Source: Bifidobacterium ramosum
Lineage (GTDB): Bacteria; Actinomycetota; Actinomycetes; Actinomycetales; Bifidobacteriaceae
Assembly: GCF_009299505.1 (NCBI RefSeq)
Contig: NZ_WBSM01000003.1
Coordinates: 25,827 to 89,826, forward strand
Direction: 5' to 3'
Length of the DNA: 64,000 nt
A program made the translations under genes and the position numbers. Of this stretch, positions 25,330 to 35,093 are shown piece by piece. The notes beneath the pieces were generated by a model. The model did no database searches. It was given only the letters and a program-made list of their open reading frames with translations, and was not told the DNA's origin. Positions within the stretch are counted from its first letter, which is position 1, and each line of letters starts with the position of its first letter.

Positions 25330-26274
25330 TCACTCCCCTTCCTTGCCGACGATCCGCACGCGCGGGTCGGCGATCTGGTACAGCACGTCCATCAGGAACA
25401 CGACCTCCACCAGCACGGCCGAATACCAGATCGTCACGGCCATGATCGTGTAGTAGTCGTTCGACAGAATGGACTTGGTGAACTGCTCGCCGATGCCGGG
25501 CACCGAGAAGATCGTCTCGATCACCAGCGAACCGGTCATCAGGCCCGCGATCATCGGTCCGATCACCGTGATCAGCGGGATCAGCGAGTTGCGCAGCGCG
25601 TGCCGAACCACGATCATCGGCTCGCTCATGCCCTTCGCGCGGGCCAGTTCGATGTAGTCGGACGTGAGCACGTCGATCATCTCGGTGCGGATGAACCGCG
25701 CCGCGTCGGCGAGTGGCGCGATCGACAGCGCCAGCGTCGGCAGGATCGTCGAACGGAAGCCCTGATCCCACAGACCCACCGGCAGTAGCCGCAGCGAGAT
25801 CGCGAAGATCGACTGCACGATCACGGCGACCACGTAGTTCGGCACCGACCGGCCGAGGATCGCGATCGACGAGCAGAACCGGTCGATCCATGTGTTCTGG
25901 TTCGCGGCGGCGAGCGCGCCGAGCAGCACGCCCAGCACCGTGCCGAGCACGACGGCCTGCAGACCGAGCTGGATGGACGGGCCGATGCGCGTGGCCATGA
26001 GCGTGGTCACCGGCTGGTCGGAGAACTGCAGCGAGATGCCGAAGTCGCCGTGCAGGATGCCGCCGAGATACGCGAGGTATTGGAGGAGCAGCGGCTTGTC
26101 GAATCCGTACTTCTTGTTGAGTTGCACGAGCTGGTCGTTGCTCAGCAACGCCTGGTTGTTGTACGGCGTGCCGGGCAGCGCGTGCATGAGGAAGAACGTG
26201 ACGGTGACGATGATGAGCATCGTCACGGCCATCATGACCAGCCGCGAGCCGATGAAGGTGAGCCAACGTCGCAT
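25330..26274 (-). CDS. Oligopeptide ABC transporter permease, OppB/DppB-type
   Basis: A 314-residue permease with the OppB plan: an N-terminal helix (FIGSRLVMMAVTMLIIVTVT), a periplasmic segment containing MHALPGTPYNNQALLSNDQ, GDFGISLQFSDQPVTTLM, the EAA loop ELARAKGMSEPMIVVRHALR, and PGIGEQFTKSI near the end. It pairs with the OppC-like protein to form the channel. It begins 13 nt after the stop of the binding-protein gene and belongs to the same operon. Confidence 0.93.
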   Translation of the reverse strand: MRRWLTFIGSRLVMMAVTMLIIVTVTFFLMHALPGTPYNNQALLSNDQLVQLNKKYGFDKPLLLQYLAYLGGILHGDFGISLQFSDQPVTTLMATRIGPSIQLGLQAVVLGTVLGVLLGALAAANQNTWIDRFCSSIAILGRSVPNYVVAVIVQSIFAISLRLLPVGLWDQGFRSTILPTLALSIAPLADAARFIRTEMIDVLTSDYIELARAKGMSEPMIVVRHALRNSLIPLITVIGPMIAGLMTGSLVIETIFSVPGIGEQFTKSILSNDYYTIMAVTIWYSAVLVEVVFLMDVLYQIADPRVRIVGKEGE

Positions 26275-26286
26275 CGGAGCCGTCCG

Positions 26287-27990
26287 TCAGTTGAACTTGG
26301 CCAGCGCCGGGTCGATGGTGCCGCCCAGCGAGCTGGTCACGTAGCCGGTGAGGTTCGGGTTGACGAGGTAGCTGTTGGACGCCTGCACCAGCGGGATCAC
26401 GACCTGGTTGTCGATGAGGTACTGGTTGGCCTCCTTGAGGTGCTGCCAGCGGAGCTTGAAGTCGGTGCCGTCCTTGGTGTTGAGGTCGTTGACGAGTTCG
26501 GTGAGCTCCTCGCTCTTCCACTGCGAGTGGTTGTGCTCGTAGCTGGTCTCATGCTGCTGCACGTACGAGGTCGGGTCCCACGTGCCGGACCAGCCGCCGA
26601 GCGCGAGGTCGAACTTGTAGCTCATCATCTCCTCGAAGCGCACGGAGCTCGGCACCGACGCGACGTCGATGGTCAGGCCCGGCAGCGTGTCCTGCAGCTG
26701 GGCCTGCAGGTACTGGCCGATCTTCTTGCTCTGGTCGTCGTCGGAGGTCACGAGGCGGAACTTCACGCTGGACGTGCCGAGTTCGGACAGCGCCTTCTTG
26801 AACAGCGTCTTGGCCTTGTCCTTGTCGGTGGGCGCGAGGTTGCCCCAGTCCTCGGCGATGCTCTTGCCGTTCTCCGGGTTCTTCGCGATGCCGTTCGGGA
26901 TCACGCCCACGGCCGGGGTGGCTTCGCCGTTGAGGATGGCGCTGGCGAGCTGCTTGCGGTCGATGGCGAGCGAGAGCGCCTTGCGCAGGTTGAGGTTCTG
27001 CAGGTTCTTGTTGGAGCTGATGCCGAGCTCGAGGTTCGTGGCGCGCAGCGAGGGCACGGTGACGAGCTCCTTCTTGCCCTGGTACTGCTTGATGTAGTCG
27101 CCGGTGATGTGCACGCCGTCGATCTGCCCGGATTCGAACAGGTTCACCTTGGAGGCGGCGTCCTTGACGACCGACACGTCGATCTCCTTGAAGTGGACGT
27201 TCTTCGCGTTCCAGTAGTTCGGGTTCTTCACGTACTTCCAGTTGACGTTGGTGCCGTTCCAGTCGGCGAGCTTGTACGGGCCGGTGGCGAGCAGGCTGTC
27301 GGCGTTGAGCGCGTAGTTCTTGCCCTTCTCCTCGACGAACGACTGCTTGACCGGCGAGAGCAGCGTGTCGGTGAGCAGTTGCGTGATGTACGGGTTGGGC
27401 GAGGTCAGCGTGAACCGGACCTGCGTGTCGGACACGGCCTTGATGCCGAGCTGGTCGACCGGCAGCTTGCCGGCGGTGATTTCGGTGGCGTTCTTGATGT
27501 AGTTGAGGTTCTTCGCGGACTGCGATCCGGTGGCCGGGTCGACGACGCGACGCACGCCGTACACGACGTCGCTGGCGGTGAGCGGGGAGCCGTCGGAGAA
27601 CTTGAGACCGTCGCGCAGGGTGACGTCGACGGTCAGGCCGTCCTCGCTGACCTTCGGCAGGCTTTTGGCGAGCGCCGGGGTCACGTCGCCGTTGGAGTCC
27701 TGGCGGTACAGCGGTTCGGCGAAGAAGCCCACGGCCTCGCCGGAGATCGTGTCGTAGGTTTTGCCGGAGTCCATCGTGGTGACCTCGCCGGAGGCCTCCC
27801 ATTTGAGCGTGGTGCGTGACGACGAGCCGTTCGCGCCGTTGGCGTTGGCGGCGTTGGTCGAGGTGCCGCCGGAGCCGCATGCGGACAGTGCCATGACGAT
27901 CGCCGCGACCGAGGCGATGACGCCGAACGCGCGGCGGCGGGCGGAGGTGTGTTGCGTCGCGTGCGGCGACGGCGGGGTAAGGCGAACCAT
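26287..27990 (-). CDS. Peptide-binding lipoprotein (SBP family 5) of the first oligopeptide transporter
   Basis: A 567-residue family 5 solute-binding lipoprotein that captures oligopeptides outside the membrane. The signal peptide has a hydrophobic stretch AFGVIASVAAIVMALSACG with a lipobox ending in Cys38. The mature protein has the family pattern DSGKTYDTISGEAVGFFAEP, LRDGLKFSDGSPLTASDV, NLNLRKALSLAIDRKQL and LALGGWSGTWDPTSYV. The start MVRLTPP (27990) has GAGAAGGGAAG before it. First gene of the operon SBP-B-C-D-F. Ligand specificity (di-, tri- or oligopeptide) cannot be told; the neighbouring M20 peptidase supports peptides. Confidence 0.9.
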   Translation of the reverse strand: MVRLTPPSPHATQHTSARRRAFGVIASVAAIVMALSACGSGGTSTNAANANGANGSSSRTTLKWEASGEVTTMDSGKTYDTISGEAVGFFAEPLYRQDSNGDVTPALAKSLPKVSEDGLTVDVTLRDGLKFSDGSPLTASDVVYGVRRVVDPATGSQSAKNLNYIKNATEITAGKLPVDQLGIKAVSDTQVRFTLTSPNPYITQLLTDTLLSPVKQSFVEEKGKNYALNADSLLATGPYKLADWNGTNVNWKYVKNPNYWNAKNVHFKEIDVSVVKDAASKVNLFESGQIDGVHITGDYIKQYQGKKELVTVPSLRATNLELGISSNKNLQNLNLRKALSLAIDRKQLASAILNGEATPAVGVIPNGIAKNPENGKSIAEDWGNLAPTDKDKAKTLFKKALSELGTSSVKFRLVTSDDDQSKKIGQYLQAQLQDTLPGLTIDVASVPSSVRFEEMMSYKFDLALGGWSGTWDPTSYVQQHETSYEHNHSQWKSEELTELVNDLNTKDGTDFKLRWQHLKEANQYLIDNQVVIPLVQASNSYLVNPNLTGYVTSSLGGTIDPALAKFN

Positions 27991-28799
27991 ATTGATCTTC
28001 CCTTCTCTTATGGTGTGGTTGCGTTTGGTTATGGTTGGGTATGGTGATGTGATGATCGGTGATGATTGATGATGATCGTTGCCGACGAGATGATGTCGGT
28101 TTGGTGACGGTTGAGCGCGTATCCGTGTGGAATATGTGCAGATACGCGCGTCCGTGTAAGCAGGATGTGCGCCGATCGAAGACGGATGATCGGACATGAT
28201 CGAAAGTGGTGATACGTACGGTCGGATGATCCCGTACCGGCGATGGCCGACCGTACGTACGCGTCGATGATGTGGTCGCGCCCGACGAGTCCCCACTGGT
28301 GAAGGCGCTACCGCATCATGCGGTGATGCCGCATGTCCGAATCTCCCCTAATCCGGCCGTTCGGTCAGCGACACATTCGACAGGAACGGCACATCATCGC
28401 GTACATCACGCACATCAGGCCGCGCACTGCGCCGCGGACCTGCGATGATGCCTTGCTGCCGTTCATGTTTCCCCCTACGAGCGTGTACCCTGTGCACATC
28501 GCCCGCCATCATCATCACACACGACCCGCCGCAACACACGCCCCCGCCTATAGCCATTCCCTATACGCCGCTATCAATCCCAGCCGTTCCACCCATCGCA
28601 TGGCTCCCCTCCACGAGGGGAGCTGTCGACGCAGTCGACTGAGGGGAGTACACCCAACCACCCCATAGCCCGCTATCACCAACGCCTATAATCGACTTCC
28701 CCCGAATCCGGCGACGTCACCGACATCGCGCCGTATCGTAAGACATACATCAATCACATCGTGCGATCGTCACGCACATCACGAGAAGGGGAATCTCAC
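27991..28799. promoter_or_regulatory. 800-bp divergent promoter region, no gene seen
   Basis: Separates the peptide-transport operon from the M20 peptidase gene. Contents: TGATGATGATCGG-type GAT-rich repeats at about 28035-28080; an inverted repeat ACGTACGGTCGG (28214-28225) / CCGACCGTACGT (28247-28258) with a 21-nt loop, laid out like the other hairpin families; and a family C copy near 28602. No convincing open frame and no confidently placed promoter boxes. Confidence 0.6.
28602..28648 (+). repeat. Family C repeat
   Basis: GGCTCCCCTCCACGAGGGGA, GCTGTCGACGCAGTCGACTG, AGGGGAG. The inner CGACGCAGTCG forms a second small stem. Confidence 0.85.
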
Positions 28800-30092
28800 A
28801 TGAGCGCAACCGTACCGAACACCGCAGCATCGGCCACAACGTCACCGGCCAACGCCGCGCCGCAGGCCGACGTCGAACACGCGAAGCGGCTGATCGCCGA
28901 CTTCGTCGACCGGTCGCTGCCCGAATACCAGCGCATCTCGCTGGCCATCCACGACAAGCCGGAGGTCAGCAACTACGAGTTCTTCGCATCCACCACGCTG
29001 TCCGACCAACTCAAGGCAGAAGGATTCGACGTGACGCTCGGCGTCGCCAGCCACCGCACCGGCTTCGAGGCGGTGTACGACACCGGCAGGCCGGGGCCGA
29101 CCGTCGTGTTCCTCGCCGAATACGACGCGCTACCCGGCATCGGCCACGGCTGCGGACACAGCGTGTTCGGGCCGAACTCGTCGCTGGCCGGCGCGGCGCT
29201 CAAGCAGGTGATCGACCAGTTCGGCGGGCAGGTGCGCGTGTACGGCACGCCCGGCGAGGAGGGCGGCGAGAACGGCAGCGCGAAGGGCGCGTTCGTCGAC
29301 GAGGGCTTCTTCAAGGACGTGGACATCGCGCTCGCCGCGCATCCGGGCAGCGGCGGCAACCATCTGACCACGCGCAACCTGGCATGCCAGCCGGTCGACA
29401 TCGAATTCCATGGCAAGGCGTCGCATGCGTCCGGCAGCCCGGAGCTCGGCGTCAACGCGCTCGACGGCGTGATCCAGACGTTCAATTCGATCAACGCGCT
29501 GCGCCAGCACCTGCCCAAGGATGTGCGCATTCACGGCATCATCACCGACGGCGGCGTGCAGCCGAACGTGGTGCCGGACTATGCGAAGGCCAAGTTCTAC
29601 CTGCGGTCCGCGTCGGTGCCGGGTTTGCTGGAGCTGCGCCGCAAGATCGAGAACATCGTGGCCGGTTCGGCGCTGGCCACCGGCGCGAAGGGCAGTCTGG
29701 AGCCGTACCAGCATCAGGTCGACAACATGATCCCGACGCCGCTGTTCGACGCGGTGTGGGAGCGCAACGCGGTGGCGCTCGGGCAGCGCGTGGAGCCGAC
29801 CGAGCAGGACAAAGTGAGCTTCGGGTCGAGCGACGTCGGCAACGTGTCGCAGGTGGTACCGACGATCCAGCCGGTGTTCGCCATCGCGCCGGAGCCGCTC
29901 GGCGGGCATAACGAGAAGGTGGCGGCCGCGGCGGCGAGCGAGTTCGCGCTCGAGTCGATCCGCTGGTCGGCGAAGGCGCTGGCGTTCACCGCGCTCGACG
30001 TGCTCACGAATCCGGCGCTGCTCGCCGCGATCAAGGAGCAGCACGCGGGCCGCGTCGCCACCCAGCAGTCCGACGTCGCCGCCGCGATCTAA
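28800..30092 (+). CDS. M20 family metallopeptidase (AbgB / Xaa-Arg dipeptidase-like)
   Basis: A 430-residue cytosolic M20D-type hydrolase. Metal-site motifs: LAEYDALPGIGHGCGHS (the Asp/His pair and following His typical of aminoacylase and AbgB relatives), GTPGEEGGENGSAKGAF with the catalytic Glu, and HPGSGGNHLTT. The lid domain contains EFHGKASHASGSPELGVNAL. Family substrates include N-acyl amino acids, p-aminobenzoyl-glutamate and beta-alanyl or Xaa-basic dipeptides. GAGAAGGGGAATCTCAC precedes the ATG. It is divergent from the first oligopeptide operon, which suggests hydrolysis of imported peptides, though the exact substrate is open. Confidence 0.85.
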   Translation: MSATVPNTAASATTSPANAAPQADVEHAKRLIADFVDRSLPEYQRISLAIHDKPEVSNYEFFASTTLSDQLKAEGFDVTLGVASHRTGFEAVYDTGRPGPTVVFLAEYDALPGIGHGCGHSVFGPNSSLAGAALKQVIDQFGGQVRVYGTPGEEGGENGSAKGAFVDEGFFKDVDIALAAHPGSGGNHLTTRNLACQPVDIEFHGKASHASGSPELGVNALDGVIQTFNSINALRQHLPKDVRIHGIITDGGVQPNVVPDYAKAKFYLRSASVPGLLELRRKIENIVAGSALATGAKGSLEPYQHQVDNMIPTPLFDAVWERNAVALGQRVEPTEQDKVSFGSSDVGNVSQVVPTIQPVFAIAPEPLGGHNEKVAAAAASEFALESIRWSAKALAFTALDVLTNPALLAAIKEQHAGRVATQQSDVAAAI

Positions 30093-30108
30093 GCACCTCT
30101 ACCCCTCC

Positions 30109-30407
30109 CCAACGGACAACCATCCGATTGGGACGCGAGACCCCTCCCCAACGGACATACAGCCGATTGGGGTGGCAAAAACGGCTGGTTGTCCGTTGAA
30201 GAAAAGAGTTGATTATCAGAGGAACGTTCCCAAGGTAATCAACCCACACTCTCCACGGACAACCAGCCGTTTTTGCCACCCAAATCGGCTGTATGTCCGC
30301 TAGAGAGACAGACCAGTCAACCCAAGGAACGTCCCAAGACCAACGCCCCCTCTTTCTTAACGGACAACCAGCCGATTTTCCCACTCAAATCGGCTGGTTG
30401 TCCGTTG
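30109..30407. repeat. Family A cluster: one half element and three hairpins
   Basis: Half element 30109-30131, full copies 30149-30198, 30253-30300 and 30358-30407. The 30149 and 30253 copies are near-exact inverted duplicates including the loop (GGGGTGGCAAAAA versus TTTTTGCCACCC), about 54 bp apart. Together with family E and the copy at 30891 they fill the 1.05-kb space between two genes. Confidence 0.92.
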
Positions 30408-30445
30408 CGGGAAACGGCAATCCGTCATCACCGGCGCATCATTCA

Positions 30446-30682
30446 GTCACGCGATGGAAAAACGGGCGAATCCGCCATCGCGTGACTTCAATACTGCCGA
30501 GAGCAATCACCACAACGGCTATTTTTCAACACTCTCCCAATCACACGATGGCATCGGAAGCCGTTTTGCCATCCCGTGACCTCCAATACCGTCACGCGAT
30601 GGAAAATCGGACAAATCTGCCATCCCGTGACCTTCGGTGCCGTCACGCGATGGCAAAACACGCGAATCTGCCATCCCGTGAC
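30446..30682. repeat. Four family E hairpins
   Basis: Arms GTCACGCGATGG / CCATCGCGTGAC, or the variant CCATCCCGTGAC, at 30446-30486 (perfect), 30541-30580, 30591-30631 and 30642-30682. Loops are alike (GAAAATCGGACAAATCTG type). The second copy lies in inverted orientation, judged by its loop. No copy elsewhere in the window. Confidence 0.92.
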
Positions 30683-30890
30683 CTACTGCATCCCGGCAAA
30701 GCAACTCGCCAAGCGGCCTACGTATACAACGGCCGTTCTCCATCGGGATATCGCATACGACCAAGGCCGTTCGAAGCAACGTCCCTCCCCGCAACAGACA
30801 TATCGTCAACGGAAAAATTCACTGTGTCGTAGGTTGCGCCCATTTCTCCCTTCAACGGCAACCAATCGAGGCCAGAAGGGTCCACTCCCT

Positions 30891-30940
30891 CAACGGACAA
30901 CCAGCCGATCCACCCACCCGAATCGGCTGGTTGTCCGTTT
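30891..30940. repeat. Family A hairpin, variant arms, with a degenerate left neighbour
   Basis: ACGGACAACCAGCCGAT / ATCGGCTGGTTGTCCGT. A decayed half copy (TTCAACGGCAACCAATCG) lies at 30851-30868. Confidence 0.9.
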
Positions 30941-30947
30941 ATGCATA

Positions 30948-30989
30948 GAAAAAATAGAAAAACCTCCCGCAGGAAATCCCCGCGAGAGG
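30948..30989 (-). terminator. Rho-independent terminator of the second peptide-transport operon
   Basis: On the minus strand CCTCTCGCGGGGATTT, CCTGCGGGAGG, then TTTTTCTATTTTTTC. A second GC hairpin (GCCGCGCGCG / CGCGCGCGGC, 31005-31044) lies between it and the lipoprotein stop. Confidence 0.88.
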
Positions 30990-31144
30990 TACGCACTGAT
31001 CACGGCCGCGCGCGCAGAATTAAGGAGAAGAAGGACGCGCGCGGCAGTGACCGCCGTCCCGTCGTCACCCGGTCGACCGGTCCGCTGTTCCCTATGCGGA
31101 CCCGCGCCGGGGCGGCGGGAAATTCAGTTATGCGAGAAGAAGGC

Positions 31145-32887
31145 TCACTTCTCCCAGCCGATGTTCTGCGGCAGGTTGCCGGCGAAGCCGGACGGACCGT
31201 AGTTGGCGAGGCCCTTCTTCACGGCCACGTACTGGCCCGGGTTGGAGACCGGGACGGTGCCGTAGAGCTTGAGCGCGGCCTTCTCGGCCTCGTTCACGGC
31301 CTTGGTCTGGTCGTCGTACTTCTCGTGGGCGCCGGCGGCCTTGACGAGCTTGTCGACTTCAGGAGAACTGACGTAGGTGAAGTTGGACGGGCCGTCGGAG
31401 GTGTACAGCTGCGGGGCGGAGGTCACGAAGCCGAGGGCCGCGGAGGCCTGCCAAGCCATCGGCAGCACCTGGTAGTCGCCGTTCATGACGGTGTCGGAGA
31501 ACTTGGACTCGGCCACGTTCACGACCTTGATCTTGATGCCGGCCTTCTTCATCATCGCCTGGTAGGCGTTGGCGAGGGCCTGCTGGGTGGCGTCGTCGCC
31601 GAAGAACGTGAAGGAGACCTCGAGGGTCTTGCCGTCCTTGGCGTAGTAGCCGTCGTCGCCCATCTTGTAGCCGTCGGCCTCGAGGGTCTTCTTGGCGTTG
31701 TCGGTGCTGAACTTGGACTCGGCGGGCATGTTGTCCTCATAGCCCTTCTGGAACGGCAGCAGCATCTCGGATCCCGGGCGCTTGGCGTCCCAGTCCATGC
31801 CCTGGAACTGGATCTTGTTGTAGGTGTCGGCGTCGAAGGCCTGGGTCAGGGCCTTGCGCACCTGCAGGTCGTCGAGCGGCTTGGACTTGCCGTTGTACTC
31901 AAGCACGCGGGTCTTGAGGCTGTAGCCGTAGCGCAGCTGGGCGTCCTTGACGGAACGCACGGCCTTCAGGTTGTCCTTGGTGGAGATGGACGTGGAGGCG
32001 TCGATCTCGCCGTTCTGGAACGCGTTGATCTCGGCGGTCGAGGACATGACCTTGTAGACGATCTTGTCAAGCTTGGCCTTGTCGCCCCACCAGTTCGGGT
32101 TCGGCACGAAGGTCACGCTGTTGTCGTTGAAGGAGTCGACCTTGTACGGGCCGGCAGCCCACTCGTTGTGCGGGTTCTTGACCCAGCCCTGGGTGAAGGT
32201 CTTGGCGTCGCCGGCCTCCGGGTTGACCAGCGAGGAGAACACGAGCTGCCACGGGTAGTACGGCTCGGAGTAGGTCACGATGACCTGCTTGGCGTTGTCG
32301 CCCTGCTTGACGCTCGCGATGCGGTCGAAGCCGTCGGTGCTCGGCGGGTTGTAGTTGGAATCCTGGCCGTTGAGGGCCTTCCAGGTCGCCTCGAACGCGG
32401 TCCAGTCGATGTCCTTGCCGTCGTTCCACTTGGCCTTCGGGTTGATGTCGTACTGCACGACCATCGGGTCGGAGCTGACGAGCTTCATGTCGGTCAGGTA
32501 GTCCGGGTTGACCTTGATCGGGTCGCCGCCGACCTCGTCGGTCATGAGCAACTGCGGCTGGTACCAGCTCCACAGCTCGGACATGTAGCCGGTGTTGCCG
32601 TCGGTGGACAGGTAGTTCCAGTTGGACGTGATCTCGGAGATCGGCAGGGTCAGCGTGCCGCCGTCCTTGACCTTGTCACGGTCCATGTGGTTGTCGTAAC
32701 GCTGGTCGGCCTTCGGCATCGGCAGCGCGCCGGTGTACGACGAATCGAAGCCGGCCGCCGGCTCCTCGGTCGCGGTGGCGGCACCGTTGGAACCGTTGCC
32801 GTTGCCCGTGCTGCCGCAGCCCGCGAGCAGCATGGCGAACGCCGCGACGGACGCCGCGACAGCGGTCATCTTGCGCATGTTCTTCAT
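31145..32887 (-). CDS. Peptide-binding lipoprotein (SBP family 5) of the second oligopeptide transporter
   Basis: A 580-residue binding lipoprotein. Signal peptide MKNMRKMTAVAASVAAFAML with lipobox LAGC (Cys24), followed by a Gly/Asn/Ser-rich linker. Family 5 pattern: DGGTLTLPISEITSNWNYLS, PKAKWNDGKDIDWTAFEATW, AAGPYKVDSFNDNSVTFVPN and LDDLQVRKALTQAFDADTY. It is the last gene of the operon B-C-DF-SBP, whereas in the first system the binding protein is first. The terminal position may allow a separate level of expression, since it is followed by a strong terminator and preceded by GAGAGGAAAC. It is longer than E. coli OppA (543 residues). Confidence 0.92.
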   Translation of the reverse strand: MKNMRKMTAVAASVAAFAMLLAGCGSTGNGNGSNGAATATEEPAAGFDSSYTGALPMPKADQRYDNHMDRDKVKDGGTLTLPISEITSNWNYLSTDGNTGYMSELWSWYQPQLLMTDEVGGDPIKVNPDYLTDMKLVSSDPMVVQYDINPKAKWNDGKDIDWTAFEATWKALNGQDSNYNPPSTDGFDRIASVKQGDNAKQVIVTYSEPYYPWQLVFSSLVNPEAGDAKTFTQGWVKNPHNEWAAGPYKVDSFNDNSVTFVPNPNWWGDKAKLDKIVYKVMSSTAEINAFQNGEIDASTSISTKDNLKAVRSVKDAQLRYGYSLKTRVLEYNGKSKPLDDLQVRKALTQAFDADTYNKIQFQGMDWDAKRPGSEMLLPFQKGYEDNMPAESKFSTDNAKKTLEADGYKMGDDGYYAKDGKTLEVSFTFFGDDATQQALANAYQAMMKKAGIKIKVVNVAESKFSDTVMNGDYQVLPMAWQASAALGFVTSAPQLYTSDGPSNFTYVSSPEVDKLVKAAGAHEKYDDQTKAVNEAEKAALKLYGTVPVSNPGQYVAVKKGLANYGPSGFAGNLPQNIGWEK

Positions 32888-32942
32888 GGTTGTTTCCTCT
32901 CTAATCAACCTGCGTGGGAACCCCCGCGCAGGGTCCGACCTG

Positions 32943-35075
32943 TCATGCGAAATGGCATGCGACCTGATGGCCGCTCGGTCGGGAAGCATTGGCGGCGCGC
33001 AGCATCGGCTTTTCGCCGCGGCAGCGTGCCTGCTGGTCGGCGCTCAGCGTGGGCATGAGCGGGCATCGGCCGGCGAACGGGCAGCCCTTGAACGTTTCGG
33101 TCGGGCTGGGCACTTCGCCTTCGAGCACGATGCGCTTGCGCGTGCGCTCGGCGGCCGGATCGGGCACCGGCACGGCGCTGATGAGCGCCTGCGTGTACGG
33201 GTGCAGCGGGTGCTCGAACACGTCCTCGGTCTCGCCGGATTCGACGATGCGGCCGAGGTACATGACGGCGACCTGGCTGGAGATGTGGCGGACGACCGAC
33301 AGGTTGTGCGCCACGAACAGATAGGCCACGCCGAGCTTGTTCTGCAGATCCTCGAGCAGGTTGATCACGCCGGCCTGAATGGACACGTCGAGCGCGGACA
33401 CCGGTTCGTCGAGCAGCACGAGCTTGGGGTTGACGGCGAGGGCGCGCGCGATGGCGATGCGCTGGCGCTGACCGCCGGAGAACTGTGTCGGGAAGCGGTC
33501 GACCTGATCGGGGTTCAGTTCGACGAGCCGCATGAGTTCGGCGATGCGTTCGCGGATCTGCTCCTTGGAGTAGTGCTGCACCTTCATCGGCTCGGCGAGG
33601 ATGTCGTAGATCGGCAGGCGCGGGTCGAGCGAACTCATCGGGTCCTGGAAGACGTACTGCACGGCGGAACGCAGTTCGCGGCGCTGCTCGCGCGGCATCT
33701 TGCGTTCGAGCTTGGTGCCGAACATCTCGATCTCGCCTTCCTGCGGCTTGGCGAATTCCATGATCTCCATGAGCGTCGTGGACTTGCCGGAACCGGATTC
33801 GCCGACGAGCGCGACGGTCTCGCCTTCGCGCACGTTGAGCGTCACGTCGTCGACCGCGCGCACCTCGCCGATCTTGCGGCGCAGGAATCCGCCGCCGGTC
33901 AGCGGGAACGTCTTGCGCATGTGCTGCACGTCGAGCACGGTCTTGCGCTGCTCGCGCGGCACGCCGTCGAACTTCGACTTGACGGCCTCGCCCACGGTGT
34001 ACACGTCGCGGAACGTGAGGCCCTTGCTCACGATCTCGGCCGCGCGATGGCAGGCGACGAACTGGCCTTCGCGGCCCGGCACCGGCTGCATGGCCGGCTC
34101 GCTCTGGCGGCACACGTCGGTCGCGAGCGGGCAGCGCGGGGAAAACGGGCAGCCCTTGGGCATGTTCACGAGGTTCATCGGCGAGCCGGGGATCGGCACG
34201 AGGCGGCTGGCGCGTTCGCGGTCGGAGCGCGGCACGGCGCCGAGCAGGCCCATCGTGTACGGCATGGCCGGCTTGGCGAAGATCGTGTCGACGTCGGACT
34301 TTTCGACCGGACGGCCCGCGTACATGACGACGATGTCGTCCGCGATGCCGGCGATCACGCCGAGGTCGTGGGTGATGAAGATGACGGCCGCGCCGGTTTC
34401 GCGCTGCGCCTTGCGCAGGACTTCGAGCACCTGCGCCTGGATCGTCACGTCGAGCGCGGTGGTCGGCTCGTCCGCGATGATGACGTCGGGATCGTTGGCG
34501 ATGGCCATCGCGATCATGACGCGCTGGCGCATGCCGCCGGAGAACTCGTGCGGGAACGACTTCAGACGTTCCTCGGGGTCCGGGATGCCGACGAGGTTCA
34601 TGAGCTCGATCGAACGGTCGTGGATCTGCTGCTCGGTCATCTTCGGGTTGTGGGTGACCAGCGCTTCCTTGATCTGGTCGCCGATCGAGAACACCGGGGT
34701 CAGGGCCGACAGCGGGTCCTGGAACACCATCGCGATGCCACGCCCACGGATCTTGCTCATCTCGAGATCGGACTTGGTGAGCAGTTCGTCGCCGTGGTAC
34801 GTGATCGAGCCGGTCACCTTCGCGTTCTTGTCGAGCAGGCCCATGATGGCCATCGACGTGACGGACTTGCCCGAGCCGGACTCGCCGACGATGCCGAGCG
34901 TGCGGCCGCGGTACAGGTCGAAGTTCATGCCGCGCACCGCGTGCACCGTACCGGCTTCGGAGGCGAAGCTGACGGTGAGGTCGCGCACGCTGATGACCGG
35001 CTGCTCGTTCTCGTTCGCGGTGTCGTTCACGGTTGCTCCTGTTGCGTTCGTAGTCGTTGCGTTCTTGTCGTTCAT
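32943..35075 (-). CDS. Fused oligopeptide ABC ATPase (OppD-OppF in one chain)
   Basis: A 710-residue protein with two complete ABC domains. Domain 1: Walker A GESGSGKS 64-71, signature FSGGMRQR near 178, Walker B DVIIADEP near 197, and a C-terminal cysteine cluster GCPFSPRCPLATDVC (308-322) with Cys342. Domain 2: Walker A GESGSGKS 425-432, signature FSGGQRQR 532-539, Walker B LVLLDEP 552-558, ending in GCPFAGRCPLMPTLS. It provides both nucleotide-binding sites of the transporter, so no separate D and F subunits are needed. Unlike the first system, the cysteine clusters are kept. It follows the OppC gene by 18 bp. Confidence 0.95.
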   Translation of the reverse strand: MNDKNATTTNATGATVNDTANENEQPVISVRDLTVSFASEAGTVHAVRGMNFDLYRGRTLGIVGESGSGKSVTSMAIMGLLDKNAKVTGSITYHGDELLTKSDLEMSKIRGRGIAMVFQDPLSALTPVFSIGDQIKEALVTHNPKMTEQQIHDRSIELMNLVGIPDPEERLKSFPHEFSGGMRQRVMIAMAIANDPDVIIADEPTTALDVTIQAQVLEVLRKAQRETGAAVIFITHDLGVIAGIADDIVVMYAGRPVEKSDVDTIFAKPAMPYTMGLLGAVPRSDRERASRLVPIPGSPMNLVNMPKGCPFSPRCPLATDVCRQSEPAMQPVPGREGQFVACHRAAEIVSKGLTFRDVYTVGEAVKSKFDGVPREQRKTVLDVQHMRKTFPLTGGGFLRRKIGEVRAVDDVTLNVREGETVALVGESGSGKSTTLMEIMEFAKPQEGEIEMFGTKLERKMPREQRRELRSAVQYVFQDPMSSLDPRLPIYDILAEPMKVQHYSKEQIRERIAELMRLVELNPDQVDRFPTQFSGGQRQRIAIARALAVNPKLVLLDEPVSALDVSIQAGVINLLEDLQNKLGVAYLFVAHNLSVVRHISSQVAVMYLGRIVESGETEDVFEHPLHPYTQALISAVPVPDPAAERTRKRIVLEGEVPSPTETFKGCPFAGRCPLMPTLSADQQARCRGEKPMLRAANASRPSGHQVACHFA

Positions 35076-35093
35076 GATGATCGCCGTCCTGGC

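Noticed and set aside
28301..28800. Small genes in the space before the M20 peptidase
   Set aside because: Short frames are present on both strands but none has coding bias, a ribosome site or recognisable sequence.
30446..30682. Four regularly spaced repeats resembling a small CRISPR array
   Set aside because: Each unit is itself an inverted repeat with a conserved loop, one copy is inverted, the gaps are short and uneven (10-54 bp), and there are no cas genes. They are hairpin repeats, not direct repeats with unique spacers.
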